Counted from the first letter of the stretch, positions 1 through 7,803 are shown. The stretch: 15,990 nt of DNA from JBCCSZ01 sp039199225 (GCA_039199225.1 JBCCSZ010000183.1:1-15990); one strand, 5' to 3'. The notes: generated from the sequence alone by a model not told the origin. Program-made: numbers and translations.

Positions 1-151
1 ATTGCTCATCAGCGTTTACAATGTCTATGGACGCAAAAACCCCTACAGTATAAATTTCAGACAGGAGGAAGACAATCCACAAGCGACTTATGCGGAGAAA
101 ACCTACCTGTTCGGCGTTATTCCTTCTGTCACTTTAAATCTCAAATTCTAA
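1..151 (+). CDS. TonB-dependent receptor, C-terminal end (partial)
   Basis: The frame starting at base 2 is open from the left edge to a TAA at 149-151 and encodes about 49 residues. The peptide has the look of the last strands of a TonB-dependent outer-membrane receptor: NVYGRKNPYSI is the usual phrase near the barrel end, and the chain closes with GVIPSVTLNLKF, a terminal beta strand ending in phenylalanine as outer-membrane barrels do. The stop overlaps the start of the DUF4249 lipoprotein by one base (TAATG), so the two are almost certainly co-transcribed and translationally coupled. The plug domain and substrate specificity lie outside the window. Confidence 0.85.
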   Translation, partial: LLISVYNVYGRKNPYSINFRQEEDNPQATYAEKTYLFGVIPSVTLNLKF

Positions 152-948
152 TGAAAAATATCCTCTTTCTTTTGCCATTCGTAGCCTTATTTGCCTGTAC
201 AGAACGCATTGATCTGGAACTCAATGAAGGCGATAATCAAAAATTAGTCGTAGATGCCTGGATTACCAATCAGATGGATCGGCAATATGTCCGACTCACG
301 CTGACGACCAGCTACTACTACAACCAAACTGCACCAGCTGCTAGAGAAGCAACTGTTCTACTGTCGGACGAAGATCAAACCTACACGCTTACGGAAAGGG
401 AGCCTGGTTTCTATTATCTCCCGAATGAATTCGAAACGAAGATTGGTCATCAGTACACTTTGGATATTACCTACAAGGGAGTGGATTACACCGCAAGTAC
501 TATGCTCAATCGGGTAGCAGAGATCGATTCGGTTGGATACTACCTAGACGAACCAGAGGAAAACATCTACGCCATCACGCTCTATGCGCAAGAGCCTGTA
601 GGGCAGGGCGATCACTACTTTTTCAAAAACTATAAAAAGGGAACCACTACAGCCGATACCCTTCGAAACACAGATTTTGCCAGCGACGAAGTAGTGGATG
701 GCAATTATATTGGTGGAGCCGATATTGGTTATGAAGAATATGCCATTGGGGATACCGTCATTGTGGAAATGTTCTCCATCAGCCAGGGTGCCTTTGATTA
801 TCTACTGGCCATTATGTTGGAAACAGAATACCGGGGAGGGCCTTTTGATACGCCGCCAGCCAATGTGCCAACCAACATTTCCGGAGATGCTAAAGGCTAC
901 TTTATCATGTCGATGGTATCCGATGGATGGACCATCATAGAAGAGTAA
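151..948 (+). CDS. DUF4249 family lipoprotein, partner of the upstream TonB-dependent receptor
   Basis: A 265-residue exported lipoprotein. Residues 1-16 form a lipoprotein signal peptide with lipobox LFAC (Cys16). After it come beta-rich segments typical of DUF4249: an early VVDAWITNQ strand, a YTLDITYKG strand near residue 105, and near the end the family phrase PANVPTNIS followed by GYFIMSMVS. DUF4249 proteins are encoded beside TonB-dependent receptors in Bacteroidota and are presumed outer-membrane accessory lipoproteins in uptake; the ligand is unknown. The one-base TAATG overlap with the receptor stop fixes the start and supports the pairing. At 265 residues it is at the short end of the family, but both ends look complete. 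No Shine-Dalgarno sequence is visible. Confidence 0.9.
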   Translation: MKNILFLLPFVALFACTERIDLELNEGDNQKLVVDAWITNQMDRQYVRLTLTTSYYYNQTAPAAREATVLLSDEDQTYTLTEREPGFYYLPNEFETKIGHQYTLDITYKGVDYTASTMLNRVAEIDSVGYYLDEPEENIYAITLYAQEPVGQGDHYFFKNYKKGTTTADTLRNTDFASDEVVDGNYIGGADIGYEEYAIGDTVIVEMFSISQGAFDYLLAIMLETEYRGGPFDTPPANVPTNISGDAKGYFIMSMVSDGWTIIEE

Positions 949-1061
949 GCAGAATTTCTTTTTGGCCGAAACCACTTTGATCTCAGGACGTTTTACCATA
1001 GGATGCACTCAGGATTTAGTATCAAGTCTTTGAACACATCCTTAAAAAAATCGAATGACTT

Positions 1062-2195
1062 ATGATCAGCATCATTGGAGGAGGTATTGGTGGGTTGACA
1101 ACGGCTTTGGCCTTTGAGAAAGAGGGCATTGATTATTGCTTGTACGAAAGAACGCCCGAGTTGCGGCCTGTTGGGGCGGGTATATGGTTGGCGCCGAATG
1201 CTTTGCAGGTCTATGAATGGCTAGGCATATTAGACGCTATTCGTCAGGGTGGCAATGCCATCGACAGGATCACGCTGGCGGAGCCTTCTCTTCAGGCGCT
1301 TTCGGATACTCGCCAGGAGGGCGCACGCGAAATATTCGGCTACACGACGGTTGCGATACATCGCGCCGTTTTGCAGGAAACATTGCTGCGGCATCTACCT
1401 GCCGATAAGGTGAAATTGGGTAAAGCTTTTAAATTATACGAACAGTTGCCGTCTGGTCGATTGAAGATTGATTTTGAAGACGGAACGGCCATTGAAACCG
1501 ACGAATTGATTGCGGCTGATGGCATCCACTCGAAGGTTCGCCAGCAGCTCTTCCCAAGCAGTCGGACGCGCTATTCGGGACAGAGTTGCTGGCGGGGTAT
1601 TGCTGATTTTCAGCCATCGGAAGATTTCCGAAACCGTGGCTTTGAGCTTTGGGGCGACCAGATGCGATTTGGCTTTTCGCGCATTACCGAAGGGCAGGTT
1701 TACTGGTTTGCCGTCATCAGCAGTCCGGCCCATCAGACGGACGATCGGGAGCAGTTGAAAGTGCAATTGCTAGAGCGCTACCAAGCTTTCCATCCGATGG
1801 TAAAGGAGCTGATTGAACAAACGCCATTGCATAAGATCATTCGCAGCGACATCAACGATCTGAAGCCCTTGGACAGATGGTATGCTGGCAACATTTGTCT
1901 TGTGGGCGATGCAGGTCATGCGACTACGCCGAACATGGGGCAAGGAGGAGCGCAAGCCATCGAAGACGCCTACTTTCTCGCCAAGGCGATCGGAGCCTCA
2001 GAGACGCCGTCTGCTGCCTTTCCGCTTTTTCAAAAGCAGCGCTTCAAAAAGGCCAATGATATTGTCTGGCAGTCTTGGTTGACAGGACAGATTGCGCACT
2101 GTAAATATGGGCAATGGCTGCGCAATTTACTGATGAAAAGTCTGCCCAAAAGCTTTTTACAAAAGAAAATGATGGAGGTTTACCAGCTTGGTTGA
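1062..2195 (+). CDS. FAD-dependent monooxygenase (group A flavoprotein hydroxylase fold)
   Basis: A 377-residue cytoplasmic flavoprotein. The N-terminal Rossmann motif GGGIGG is at residues 6-11, and a conserved His-Arg pair lies at 100-101. The DG motif (AADGIHSKVR, Asp153-Gly154) and the GD motif (VGDAGH, Gly282-Asp283) are intact, the latter followed by TTPNMGQGGAQAIEDA, which closes the flavin site. This set defines the PHBH, salicylate hydroxylase and zeaxanthin epoxidase superfamily, which uses NAD(P)H and O2 to hydroxylate or epoxidise an organic substrate. The substrate cannot be inferred. The length suits the single-domain members. The gene stands alone, about 110 bp after the DUF4249 gene and convergent with the M56 gene 17 bp beyond its stop. 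By eye it is richer in G+C than the genes at the right end of the window. Confidence 0.9.
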   Translation: MISIIGGGIGGLTTALAFEKEGIDYCLYERTPELRPVGAGIWLAPNALQVYEWLGILDAIRQGGNAIDRITLAEPSLQALSDTRQEGAREIFGYTTVAIHRAVLQETLLRHLPADKVKLGKAFKLYEQLPSGRLKIDFEDGTAIETDELIAADGIHSKVRQQLFPSSRTRYSGQSCWRGIADFQPSEDFRNRGFELWGDQMRFGFSRITEGQVYWFAVISSPAHQTDDREQLKVQLLERYQAFHPMVKELIEQTPLHKIIRSDINDLKPLDRWYAGNICLVGDAGHATTPNMGQGGAQAIEDAYFLAKAIGASETPSAAFPLFQKQRFKKANDIVWQSWLTGQIAHCKYGQWLRNLLMKSLPKSFLQKKMMEVYQLG

Positions 2196-2212
2196 AACGG
2201 GTGAATTGCTCT

Positions 2213-3334
2213 TTAACGAATGGTGTCTGCAACGCCATCCTTGACAATGATCATAGTCTCTTGGAATGTTTGCGAATCGAATATAATAATGGTGTCGATC
2301 TCGTCTTCTGTGGATTCCGATAGGGTATTTGCTACTGCAGGCTCATTTAGATCTACCCTGGTTTTGACGACTTGAATGGTTTCCTGCCCTGTTGCTGGAT
2401 CGAATATGATGACAGTGTCAATGACTATGTTTTCATCTCCAACGATGCGGGGAGGAAGGCTGTCTTGAGGGATGTTTTCCCCATCAATTGCCTGTAAATA
2501 AACGGGATAAGATTGAAAAGAAAACAACAATAGTGCGAAAGCGATCATTGGTACTAAAAGGGCGTATTGCCATTTTCGGGTTTTGATCTTTGAATGCATC
2601 ATATCAAATCTTTTTTTGAAAAGTGAATGAAAAGGATGTATGAATCTAGACGGTTGTTGTTGGCTGATTTGCTGTATCAAAAAAGTACTATAAGGCTCTT
2701 CTCCCAATAAACGGGCAGTGCGGGCGTCGGCGAGATACTCATGGATTTCGACGAGTCGTCTTCGATAGAGCAAGAGGATGGGATTAAACCACAGCAGGAC
2801 CTGAACGAATTCGAGAAATAGGATGTCCCAACTATGCTTTTGTTGTATGTGGGTTTTCTCGTGTTCCAATTCGAAGGTCGTCAAATTTTTTGCTCGCGTT
2901 GTCGGTACAATGAGGTAGTGTAGGAAGGAACTAAGTGGTAAGCCCTTTTCGAGATAAACCTTTGTGAATGCTTTTGTGGCTTCTTTTCTGCCGCTTTGGA
3001 TGAGCCGAAGTATCTTGCTCATTTGCCAAGAAAGCAGGGCGAATTTCAGAGCAGCACCGATGAGGTATAACAAAGCCAGCGCTTGTATCCAATCAAAAGT
3101 ATTTGGTGGTGTTACAATTGCTTTTTTTGCCGACAGTGCAACGGTGGGATTCGTATAAATGTACTGGGGAAAAACCGGAATTTGTAATAAGGGGATTAGA
3201 AAGGAAATCCCCAGTGCGCTCAATAGGAAAAAGCGTTGGAACGAATGACGATCGCCATCCTTGTATAAAAAGTGAAAAGCTGTGTAAAAGATCAAGGTGC
3301 AAGCACTAACTTCCAATAGATAGATCAGCATCAT
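2213..3334 (-). CDS. M56 family (BlaR1/MecR1-like) membrane metallopeptidase
   Basis: A 373-residue membrane protein. Hydrophobic segments lie near residues 3-22, 34-53, 80-102, 172-190 and 257-275. The zinc motif HEKTH is at 158-162 and EIHEYLAD, the usual downstream ligand region, at 196-203, so the peptidase looks active. The penicillin-binding sensor domain of true BlaR1 is absent. Instead a tail of about 95 residues, predicted periplasmic, follows the last helix. It carries a duplicated 20-residue motif: IDTVIIFDPATGQETIQVVK at 305-324 and IDTIIIFDSQTFQETMIIVK at 346-365. The start overlaps the BlaI-type repressor stop (ATGA, 3331-3334). Known pairs work by M56-triggered loss of the repressor; the signal sensed here is unknown. 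Confidence 0.9.
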   Translation of the reverse strand: MMLIYLLEVSACTLIFYTAFHFLYKDGDRHSFQRFFLLSALGISFLIPLLQIPVFPQYIYTNPTVALSAKKAIVTPPNTFDWIQALALLYLIGAALKFALLSWQMSKILRLIQSGRKEATKAFTKVYLEKGLPLSSFLHYLIVPTTRAKNLTTFELEHEKTHIQQKHSWDILFLEFVQVLLWFNPILLLYRRRLVEIHEYLADARTARLLGEEPYSTFLIQQISQQQPSRFIHPFHSLFKKRFDMMHSKIKTRKWQYALLVPMIAFALLLFSFQSYPVYLQAIDGENIPQDSLPPRIVGDENIVIDTVIIFDPATGQETIQVVKTRVDLNEPAVANTLSESTEDEIDTIIIFDSQTFQETMIIVKDGVADTIR

Positions 3335-3696
3335 TTGTCTTTATGTTTTTTGTGTTTAGATAAAATCTCATTGAGTTCTTCTTCTGAGACGTTTTCTTCC
3401 TTTATAAAAAAGCTCAGCAACTTTTCAGGGGAGCCACCGAAGTAGTCCTTTAGTAAATGCCCGAGGATGGACTTTTGGTAGGCCCTCTTTGAGATTGTCG
3501 GATAGTACTGATGACTTTTTCCAATTTTGCGGTGTCCAATAAAGCCATCCTTTTCCAGCTTGCGAATCATCGACAATACAGTATTGTATGGTGGTGCTGG
3601 TGGCTTGATGATTTCGATGACCTCCTTGGGAAAAGCCTTTTTGAGCTTCCAAAAGATGTTCATCATTTCTTCTTCTTTTCGGTTGAGACGTATCAT
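3331..3696 (-). CDS. BlaI/MecI/CopY family transcriptional repressor
   Basis: A 121-residue winged-helix repressor. The recognition helix region is around residues 36-50 (PYNTVLSMIRKLEKDG), followed by the wing GFIGHRKIGKSHQYYP and a helical C-terminal dimerisation part ending in a lysine/histidine-rich tail. I chose the ATG at 3696. An in-frame TTG at 3702 would add two residues, but the ATG places RLNRKEEEMM as in other BlaI N-termini. Its stop overlaps the M56 start by four bases, so repressor and protease are coupled. A perfect palindrome about 40 bp upstream is the obvious operator, implying autorepression. The family binds DNA as dimers and is inactivated by cleavage when the M56 partner is stimulated. 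Targets other than this operon cannot be told from the window. Confidence 0.92.
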   Translation of the reverse strand: MIRLNRKEEEMMNIFWKLKKAFPKEVIEIIKPPAPPYNTVLSMIRKLEKDGFIGHRKIGKSHQYYPTISKRAYQKSILGHLLKDYFGGSPEKLLSFFIKEENVSEEELNEILSKHKKHKDK

Positions 3697-3736
3697 AGGC
3701 AACGGAATTGTAGGGGTTGTAACGAAATTTACGCTA

Positions 3737-3759
3737 TTATAACGAAAGTTTCGTTATAA
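3737..3759. promoter_or_regulatory. Perfect 11-bp inverted repeat, predicted BlaI-type operator
   Basis: Arms TTATAACGAAA (3737-3747) and TTTCGTTATAA (3749-3759) are exact reverse complements around a single G. The site lies about 40 bp upstream of the repressor start, where an operator would block initiation. A matching half-site TAACGAAA occurs at 3720-3727, exactly 20 bp (about two helical turns) from the same octamer at 3740-3747, so a second dimer may bind on the same DNA face. The symmetry is seen directly; binding by the adjacent BlaI-type protein is inferred. Confidence 0.7.
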
Positions 3760-4157
3760 GATACATGTCATTCGATATTTTTTTAAAAAAAAATTAAATC
3801 GGTAGCAAGAGAATTTGCTGCAAGCATCTACGAGAAGGACTGCTTGACCGTCGGGGCTATTTTTCAAAATCTATTGGATCAATTGGTCTTCTAGGAAATT
3901 TGATGCGTGGTATTTTGAACTGATTCACTGCTTTTTTTGATTTCAAAGAGGTATTGGGTTGATCTAGGTATGGTTATTCGAGTGTCTTTGTAATGAGCTG
4001 ATTTTCAATTGATTTGGTGGGTATTTTTGGCCAGTACAAGTTGTAAGGCATAAATAATCGTTTATGTATTGTATAAGAAGTATAAACGCAAGTTAATGAA
4101 AAAACTACACACCTTTGCGCCGTTGATACAATCAGCATTCATCGAAAACTTTGCAAC
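3760..4157. other. Gene-free divergent intergenic region between the repressor and the bicarbonate permease unit
   Basis: About 400 bp without a convincing ORF. It begins with an A/T tract (a run of T then A at 3777-3793) behind the repressor operator, which could act as an UP-like or curved element for the minus-strand promoter. Nearer the permease, CGTTTAT at 4059-4065 and ATAAACG at 4082-4088 form a 7-bp inverted repeat with a 16-bp spacer. ACCTTTGC at 4111-4118 resembles the Bacteroidota -7 element (TAnnTTTG), although a good -33 TTG is not present at the right distance. Any promoter assignment here is tentative. Confidence 0.45.
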
Positions 4158-4289
4158 ATGGTACTTGAGCTTTCTAACGGCATCACCCAAAAATCCTGTA
4201 AACACCGAAGGCAGGAGTATATTGAAAAAGCGTTGCAAGAGATGAGGCTAACCGCAAAATACACTCATCGAAATTTACTAACACTATGA
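4158..4289 (+). CDS. Small ORF (43 aa) overlapping the bicarbonate permease start
   Basis: An ATG at 4158 opens a 43-codon frame whose TGA (4287-4289) overlaps the permease ATG (4286) as ATGA. The peptide starts MVLELSNGITQK and continues into a basic, probably helical stretch (RRQEYIEKALQEMRLTAKY). It has no signal peptide or membrane segment, matches no family I recognise and is far too short and different to be the PII-like SbtB that often accompanies SbtA. The stop-start overlap is typical of coupled genes and suggests a leader or regulatory peptide, but ATGA overlaps also arise by chance. Existence as a real gene is uncertain. Confidence 0.35.
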   Translation: MVLELSNGITQKSCKHRRQEYIEKALQEMRLTAKYTHRNLLTL

Positions 4290-5266
4290 CGAGCTTGTTG
4301 GAAAACCTTACCAATCCGGCCCTGCTATTCTTTATCCTGGGGGTACTGGCAGTGCAGTTCAAAAACGACTTGAGCATACCGGACAATTCCTCCAAATTCA
4401 TTTCCATTTATCTGCTGCTGTGCATTGGATTCAAAGGAGGCAATGAACTATCTCACAATGTGGTCAACCACGAAATACTGGGCTCTTTACTGCTCGGCTT
4501 TTTGATGGCGAGCCTAGTTCCAGTTCTGGCATTTTTTGTCCTTAAGTCCGAAGTCAAGATCAAGGATGCAGGGGCCATTGCGGCCTCGTACGGCTCGGTC
4601 AGTGCGGTTACTTTTGTGACGGCAATTTCTTTTTTGGATTTCGAGGGCGTTGCTTTTGATGGCTACATGATTGCTGTGATGGCCATGATGGAAGCGCCGG
4701 CCATTGTTGTGGGCATCCTCTTGATTCAGCTTTTCAGCGAGAAGAAAGAAGCCCCAATGAATTCAAAGCATTCCTTTTTGAACGTCTTCACACACTCGAT
4801 CAACAATGCCAGTGTATTTTTGATCATGGGGAGTTTGGTCATTGGTTTTTTGGCCAGCGATCAACAAGCCGAGGGTATCCGACCTTTTACAACCGATATT
4901 TTCAAAGGCTTCTTAGCTGTATTTCTGTTGGATATGGGGATTCGTGCGGGCAGGCATCTAGGGAGCATGCGTAAAAATGGTGCCTTCCTCCTCGCCTTTG
5001 CTTGTATCCTGCCCTTCTTCAATGGCTTGGTCGCCTTGGGGTTGGCTTCGATGCTTACCCAGTCGGTGGGAAATATGCTACTGTTTGCGATCCTTGGGGC
5101 AGGGGCTTCTTACATAGCGGTTCCGGCAGCTTTCAAGAATGCTGTGCCGGGCGCCAATCCAGGGCTTTATTTACCGATGGCACTCGGCATCACTTTTCCG
5201 ATAAATATCATTGTTGGGATACCTTTTTACTACTACGTTATTGAGAAGGTGATGATGACTGCCTAA
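4286..5266 (+). CDS. sbtA: SbtA-type sodium-dependent bicarbonate permease
   Basis: A 326-residue polytopic inner-membrane protein of the Sbt_1 family. It consists almost entirely of hydrophobic segments in two inverted halves. The first half has GFKGG at 48-52, YGSVSAVTF at 102-110 and MAMMEAPAIVVGIL at about 132-145. The second has FLLDMGIRAGRH at about 213-224, GASYIAVPAA at 272-281 and PMALGITFPINIIVGIP at 297-313. These are the signature stretches of cyanobacterial SbtA, which imports bicarbonate with sodium. The linker between the halves (about 151-168, charged) is shorter than in cyanobacteria, which explains the smaller size. No PII-like sbtB gene follows; a strong terminator ends the unit and the next gene is on the other strand. 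In a heterotroph the likely use is bicarbonate supply for carboxylases. That role is inferred. Confidence 0.9.
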   Translation: MTSLLENLTNPALLFFILGVLAVQFKNDLSIPDNSSKFISIYLLLCIGFKGGNELSHNVVNHEILGSLLLGFLMASLVPVLAFFVLKSEVKIKDAGAIAASYGSVSAVTFVTAISFLDFEGVAFDGYMIAVMAMMEAPAIVVGILLIQLFSEKKEAPMNSKHSFLNVFTHSINNASVFLIMGSLVIGFLASDQQAEGIRPFTTDIFKGFLAVFLLDMGIRAGRHLGSMRKNGAFLLAFACILPFFNGLVALGLASMLTQSVGNMLLFAILGAGASYIAVPAAFKNAVPGANPGLYLPMALGITFPINIIVGIPFYYYVIEKVMMTA

Positions 5267-5357
5267 TCATTTTATGGAAGGTGGTATTCCCATAGCCAGA
5301 GAAAAACATTTGGACAGCTTTTTTTAAGTTACCTTATTCTCATACGTTTCATCTATG

Positions 5358-5395
5358 AATCGACCAGTTTGCTGACAACTGGTCGATTGCTTTTT
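5358..5395 (+). terminator. Intrinsic terminator after the bicarbonate permease
   Basis: A perfect 12-bp stem: AATCGACCAGTT at 5358-5369 and AACTGGTCGATT at 5377-5388, with a 7-nt loop, followed by GC and a run of five T. It ends the + strand permease unit about 90 bp after the stop codon. Read on the other strand the stem has no T-run, so it is at best a weak stop for the protease transcript. Confidence 0.85.
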
Positions 5396-5413
5396 ATGTG
5401 TTGATTGAGGGGG

Positions 5414-6268
5414 CTACTCATCGTTTGATTTGGGGACTAAAAATTCGCTTCTGTGCTGTTGAATCACATCTTGCATTTTCTGCACTTGCCCAACGGTAAA
5501 CATTCGGCGGCAGCTGCCATAGTCCATGAAATTGTTGTAATTGGGAATTACATCATCGCAAAGCTTCTTTGGTATCGATTGACAATTGAAGCTGCTATGT
5601 GTCGCCTTTTCTTGAGCAGGCGTATCTTCGATTCTATCCCTATCGGAGCAACCTCCCTTAAAAACGTGGTACAATCCCAGCCAGTGTCCAACCTCGTGGG
5701 TGAGCAACCTATTATTGAACCCAATCAAAGAATATTTGACAAAGGCAGCATCATTGACTGGATTTTTCCAGGCAGTGGCGGTAGGCACATAACCATCGCC
5801 ACTTATCTTGGCGATGTAAACATTTAGGTACTTTTTAGGATTCCAGATTTTACTTTTGTTGTGGGGCCTTCCTCTGATAAGTATTTTTTTGCGGACAATA
5901 CCATTGGTGGGCTTACCACTAGGCGTGGTATCAGCCAAAACGAATTTAATATTTGGATTACCGATGATGCCTTTAAAATTTGGATGGACCTCGGAAGTAT
6001 CGCTGTTTTTTAATTGAAAATCTTCTTGCAATCCTCTCAGGTCTCTGAGAATTCTTGCTCTAGAGATGTTCTGCCTTTTCTTTGCATAAATGACGTGAAA
6101 GACGACAGGAATGATGATTTCTTTTTCGCTGAAATCGATAGGAGGTAGGGACGCAGCGATGTCTTCTTCCACAGATTCGTCGAACTTACAGACCTTTTTC
6201 TGTTGTTGCGAAAAGCTCGTTACAGTTGCGATGCACAACAGTAATAAGGCCAATAGAAAATTCTTCAT
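5414..6268 (-). CDS. Secreted M43 family (cytophagalysin/pappalysin-like) zinc metalloprotease
   Basis: 284 residues from the ATG at 6268. A longer frame from 6313 exists, but this ATG places a standard signal peptide (MKNFLLALLLLCIATVTSFS) at the N-terminus. The metzincin zinc motif HEVGHWLGLYH lies at 191-201 (His191, Glu192, His195, His201), followed by GGCSDRDRIEDTPAQ, the cysteine/DTP segment typical of M43. The Met-turn NNFMDY has Met248. An upstream YLNVYIA strand is also characteristic. The protein is therefore likely an active extracellular or periplasmic endopeptidase. It ends soon after the catalytic domain, with no type IX secretion C-terminal domain or Ig tail. A minus-strand terminator at 6301-6338 separates it from the operon upstream, so it probably has its own promoter, which I could not identify. 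Confidence 0.9.
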   Translation of the reverse strand: MKNFLLALLLLCIATVTSFSQQQKKVCKFDESVEEDIAASLPPIDFSEKEIIIPVVFHVIYAKKRQNISRARILRDLRGLQEDFQLKNSDTSEVHPNFKGIIGNPNIKFVLADTTPSGKPTNGIVRKKILIRGRPHNKSKIWNPKKYLNVYIAKISGDGYVPTATAWKNPVNDAAFVKYSLIGFNNRLLTHEVGHWLGLYHVFKGGCSDRDRIEDTPAQEKATHSSFNCQSIPKKLCDDVIPNYNNFMDYGSCRRMFTVGQVQKMQDVIQQHRSEFLVPKSNDE

Positions 6269-6300
6269 TGACAGTTGATTTTTGTTTTGCTGAAGATATT

Positions 6301-6338
6301 GAAAAATACCCATCGCTGGAATTGGTTCAGGCGATGGG
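6301..6338 (-). terminator. Intrinsic terminator of the four-gene envelope operon
   Basis: On the minus strand, CCCATCGC (6338-6331) and GCGATGGG (6316-6309) form a perfect 8-bp stem over a 14-nt loop, followed by TATTTTTC (6308-6301). It lies 45 bp after the Ig-repeat lipoprotein stop and before the protease start, marking the end of that operon. Confidence 0.75.
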
Positions 6339-6382
6339 CTTTCATCTCAAGTACAAATAATACTTTTTGGTTGAGCTTTCAG

Positions 6383-7771
6383 TTATTGCTCGACCCTTAT
6401 AAAAAAGGAGTCTCTAATGCTGGGTTTCTGGGGTAGAAAAGCGCTGATCTTGATGTCTGTACCAATTAAAATCTGTGCGCTGTCAGAAGTTGTGGTGAAG
6501 CGAATGTCGGCTTCTTCCATGGCCGTTGTTCGAGTGATCGGGGGATCAAAAAAGCCAACTGGTTTTTCTATTCCGCCTTGTAGTTGTGTTGCTTCAAATT
6601 CGATGGGAACATTTGTACTCACCTTTCCTCCTTCCGAGCCTCTGCTCAGGTAAGCCTTGAGGTCGACGGCATCCTCGATGAACCGAACGCTTGTTGCAGC
6701 GGGAACCAGTCGGATGAATGCCGGGCAAGTTTCCACAGAACGTGTGGAAATCGTGGTAGTATTGGCACCGATACTGGCTGTGAGGAAGCAGTCGTCGATG
6801 TCTTGTGTCATGCGCAAAAAGGCCGTTGTTTCACCCGATCGGTTCAGAGTGATGTTGGCGGGATTTTGTCCTACGAGGTTCCAAGCGCCGCTGCTTTCCA
6901 GCGTGAGCATTTGATTGAAGGGGTTGATGCCCGTGATGGTAATTTTAGCGGTGACTAAGGTTGTTCCATCGGCCGGTAAGTTATTGAGGTCAGTGGTGTC
7001 AAAATCGATTTTGAAAACGTCCTCATTGGCCAGAGGTGTCAATGTGATGCGGTGTTCACATGAATAAGAAACATCCTCTCCCAAGGTGGCTCGGATGGTG
7101 TAATTGCCTGGGGTCGTGCTGATTCGGAGAATAGCCGTCGTCGGTGCGCCTGCTACGAGCGGAAGGCTTGTTTTATTGTTGCTACCATCCTGATTGATGG
7201 GATTGTCAAAGGTGCCTGCTTGCCCTGCAAAGAATGTAATCTTGCGGTTGTTGTCAAAAAAGGCGTTTGGGACCATAGCGCTCAGGATCATTTCCGAATC
7301 ACCGTCGGCTGCTAGGGTATCGGTGGAGGAGGTCAACACCAAGACCTTATCTTGGATGGCTTCCAGGTTGAAATCTATTCGATCGGAATGGCTCTCTGTA
7401 CCATCGGATACGGTGGCCTTGACATGATGTGGCCCCGGTACTGTTCCAACTTTTAGGACGACACTTGCCAGTCCATTGATGGCCGTATCTTTGGGAAACT
7501 GGGCATTGTCGACATTGATGAAGCTGCCGGTAGTTGTTGTGAATCGGACGATGCTTCTGGCTTTGGAGGCTTTCTTGGGGATGAAAGCATTCAGCCGAAT
7601 AGTCGTGACGCCATCTGCTGTGTCGGGTAGGGCAGTGCCAGAGTCGATTTCCAAGCAAATATTGTTGCTTTCACAATTTACAGGTAAGCCGAAGTCGTCG
7701 TCATTGTCGCAGGCCAGCAGCGTCAATAAGAAGAACAGGAGAAAAGTAATTTGATATTTTACCGAGTGCAT
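6383..7771 (-). CDS. Lipoprotein with four Ig-like (invasin/Big_1-type) repeats
   Basis: 462 residues from the ATG at 7771; an upstream in-frame ATG at 7828 would bury the signal peptide. Residues 1-21 are a lipoprotein signal (lipobox LLAC, Cys21) followed at once by DNDDD. In Bacteroidota an acidic cluster after the lipid cysteine resembles the export signal for surface display. Four repeats follow at about 40-138, 142-245, 253-348 and 352-460. Each has a LPADG/TADG-type opening, an internal strand ending in a GSF/GTF turn and a closing KATV/IRATL strand, as in bacterial Ig-like modules. The protein is probably an extended surface or periplasmic rod, an adhesin or scaffold, with no catalytic residues. 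Last gene of the operon; 60 bp separate it from the 118-residue gene. Confidence 0.75.
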   Translation of the reverse strand: MHSVKYQITFLLFFLLTLLACDNDDDFGLPVNCESNNICLEIDSGTALPDTADGVTTIRLNAFIPKKASKARSIVRFTTTTGSFINVDNAQFPKDTAINGLASVVLKVGTVPGPHHVKATVSDGTESHSDRIDFNLEAIQDKVLVLTSSTDTLAADGDSEMILSAMVPNAFFDNNRKITFFAGQAGTFDNPINQDGSNNKTSLPLVAGAPTTAILRISTTPGNYTIRATLGEDVSYSCEHRITLTPLANEDVFKIDFDTTDLNNLPADGTTLVTAKITITGINPFNQMLTLESSGAWNLVGQNPANITLNRSGETTAFLRMTQDIDDCFLTASIGANTTTISTRSVETCPAFIRLVPAATSVRFIEDAVDLKAYLSRGSEGGKVSTNVPIEFEATQLQGGIEKPVGFFDPPITRTTAMEEADIRFTTTSDSAQILIGTDIKISAFLPQKPSIRDSFFIRVEQ

Positions 7772-7803
7772 AATGTCGATTTTTTGAAAACCAAATAGCT
7801 TGT

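Noticed and set aside
2114..2323. 69-codon + strand ORF across the convergent gene ends
   Set aside because: Overlaps two well-supported genes in other frames and has no start context.
3696..4157. beta-lactamase or other resistance gene next to the blaI-type pair
   Set aside because: No such ORF exists on either side; the M56 protein also lacks a penicillin-binding sensor.
5358..5395. Terminator acting in both directions for permease and protease
   Set aside because: Read on the minus strand the stem is followed by ATTCATAG rather than a T-run.
5453..5827. 124-codon + strand ORF inside the protease gene
   Set aside because: Antisense to a gene with an intact metzincin active site; a reading-frame shadow.
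6584..6958. 124-codon + strand ORF inside the Ig-repeat lipoprotein gene
   Set aside because: Antisense shadow of a protein with a clear lipobox and repeats; cysteine-rich, no plausible domain.
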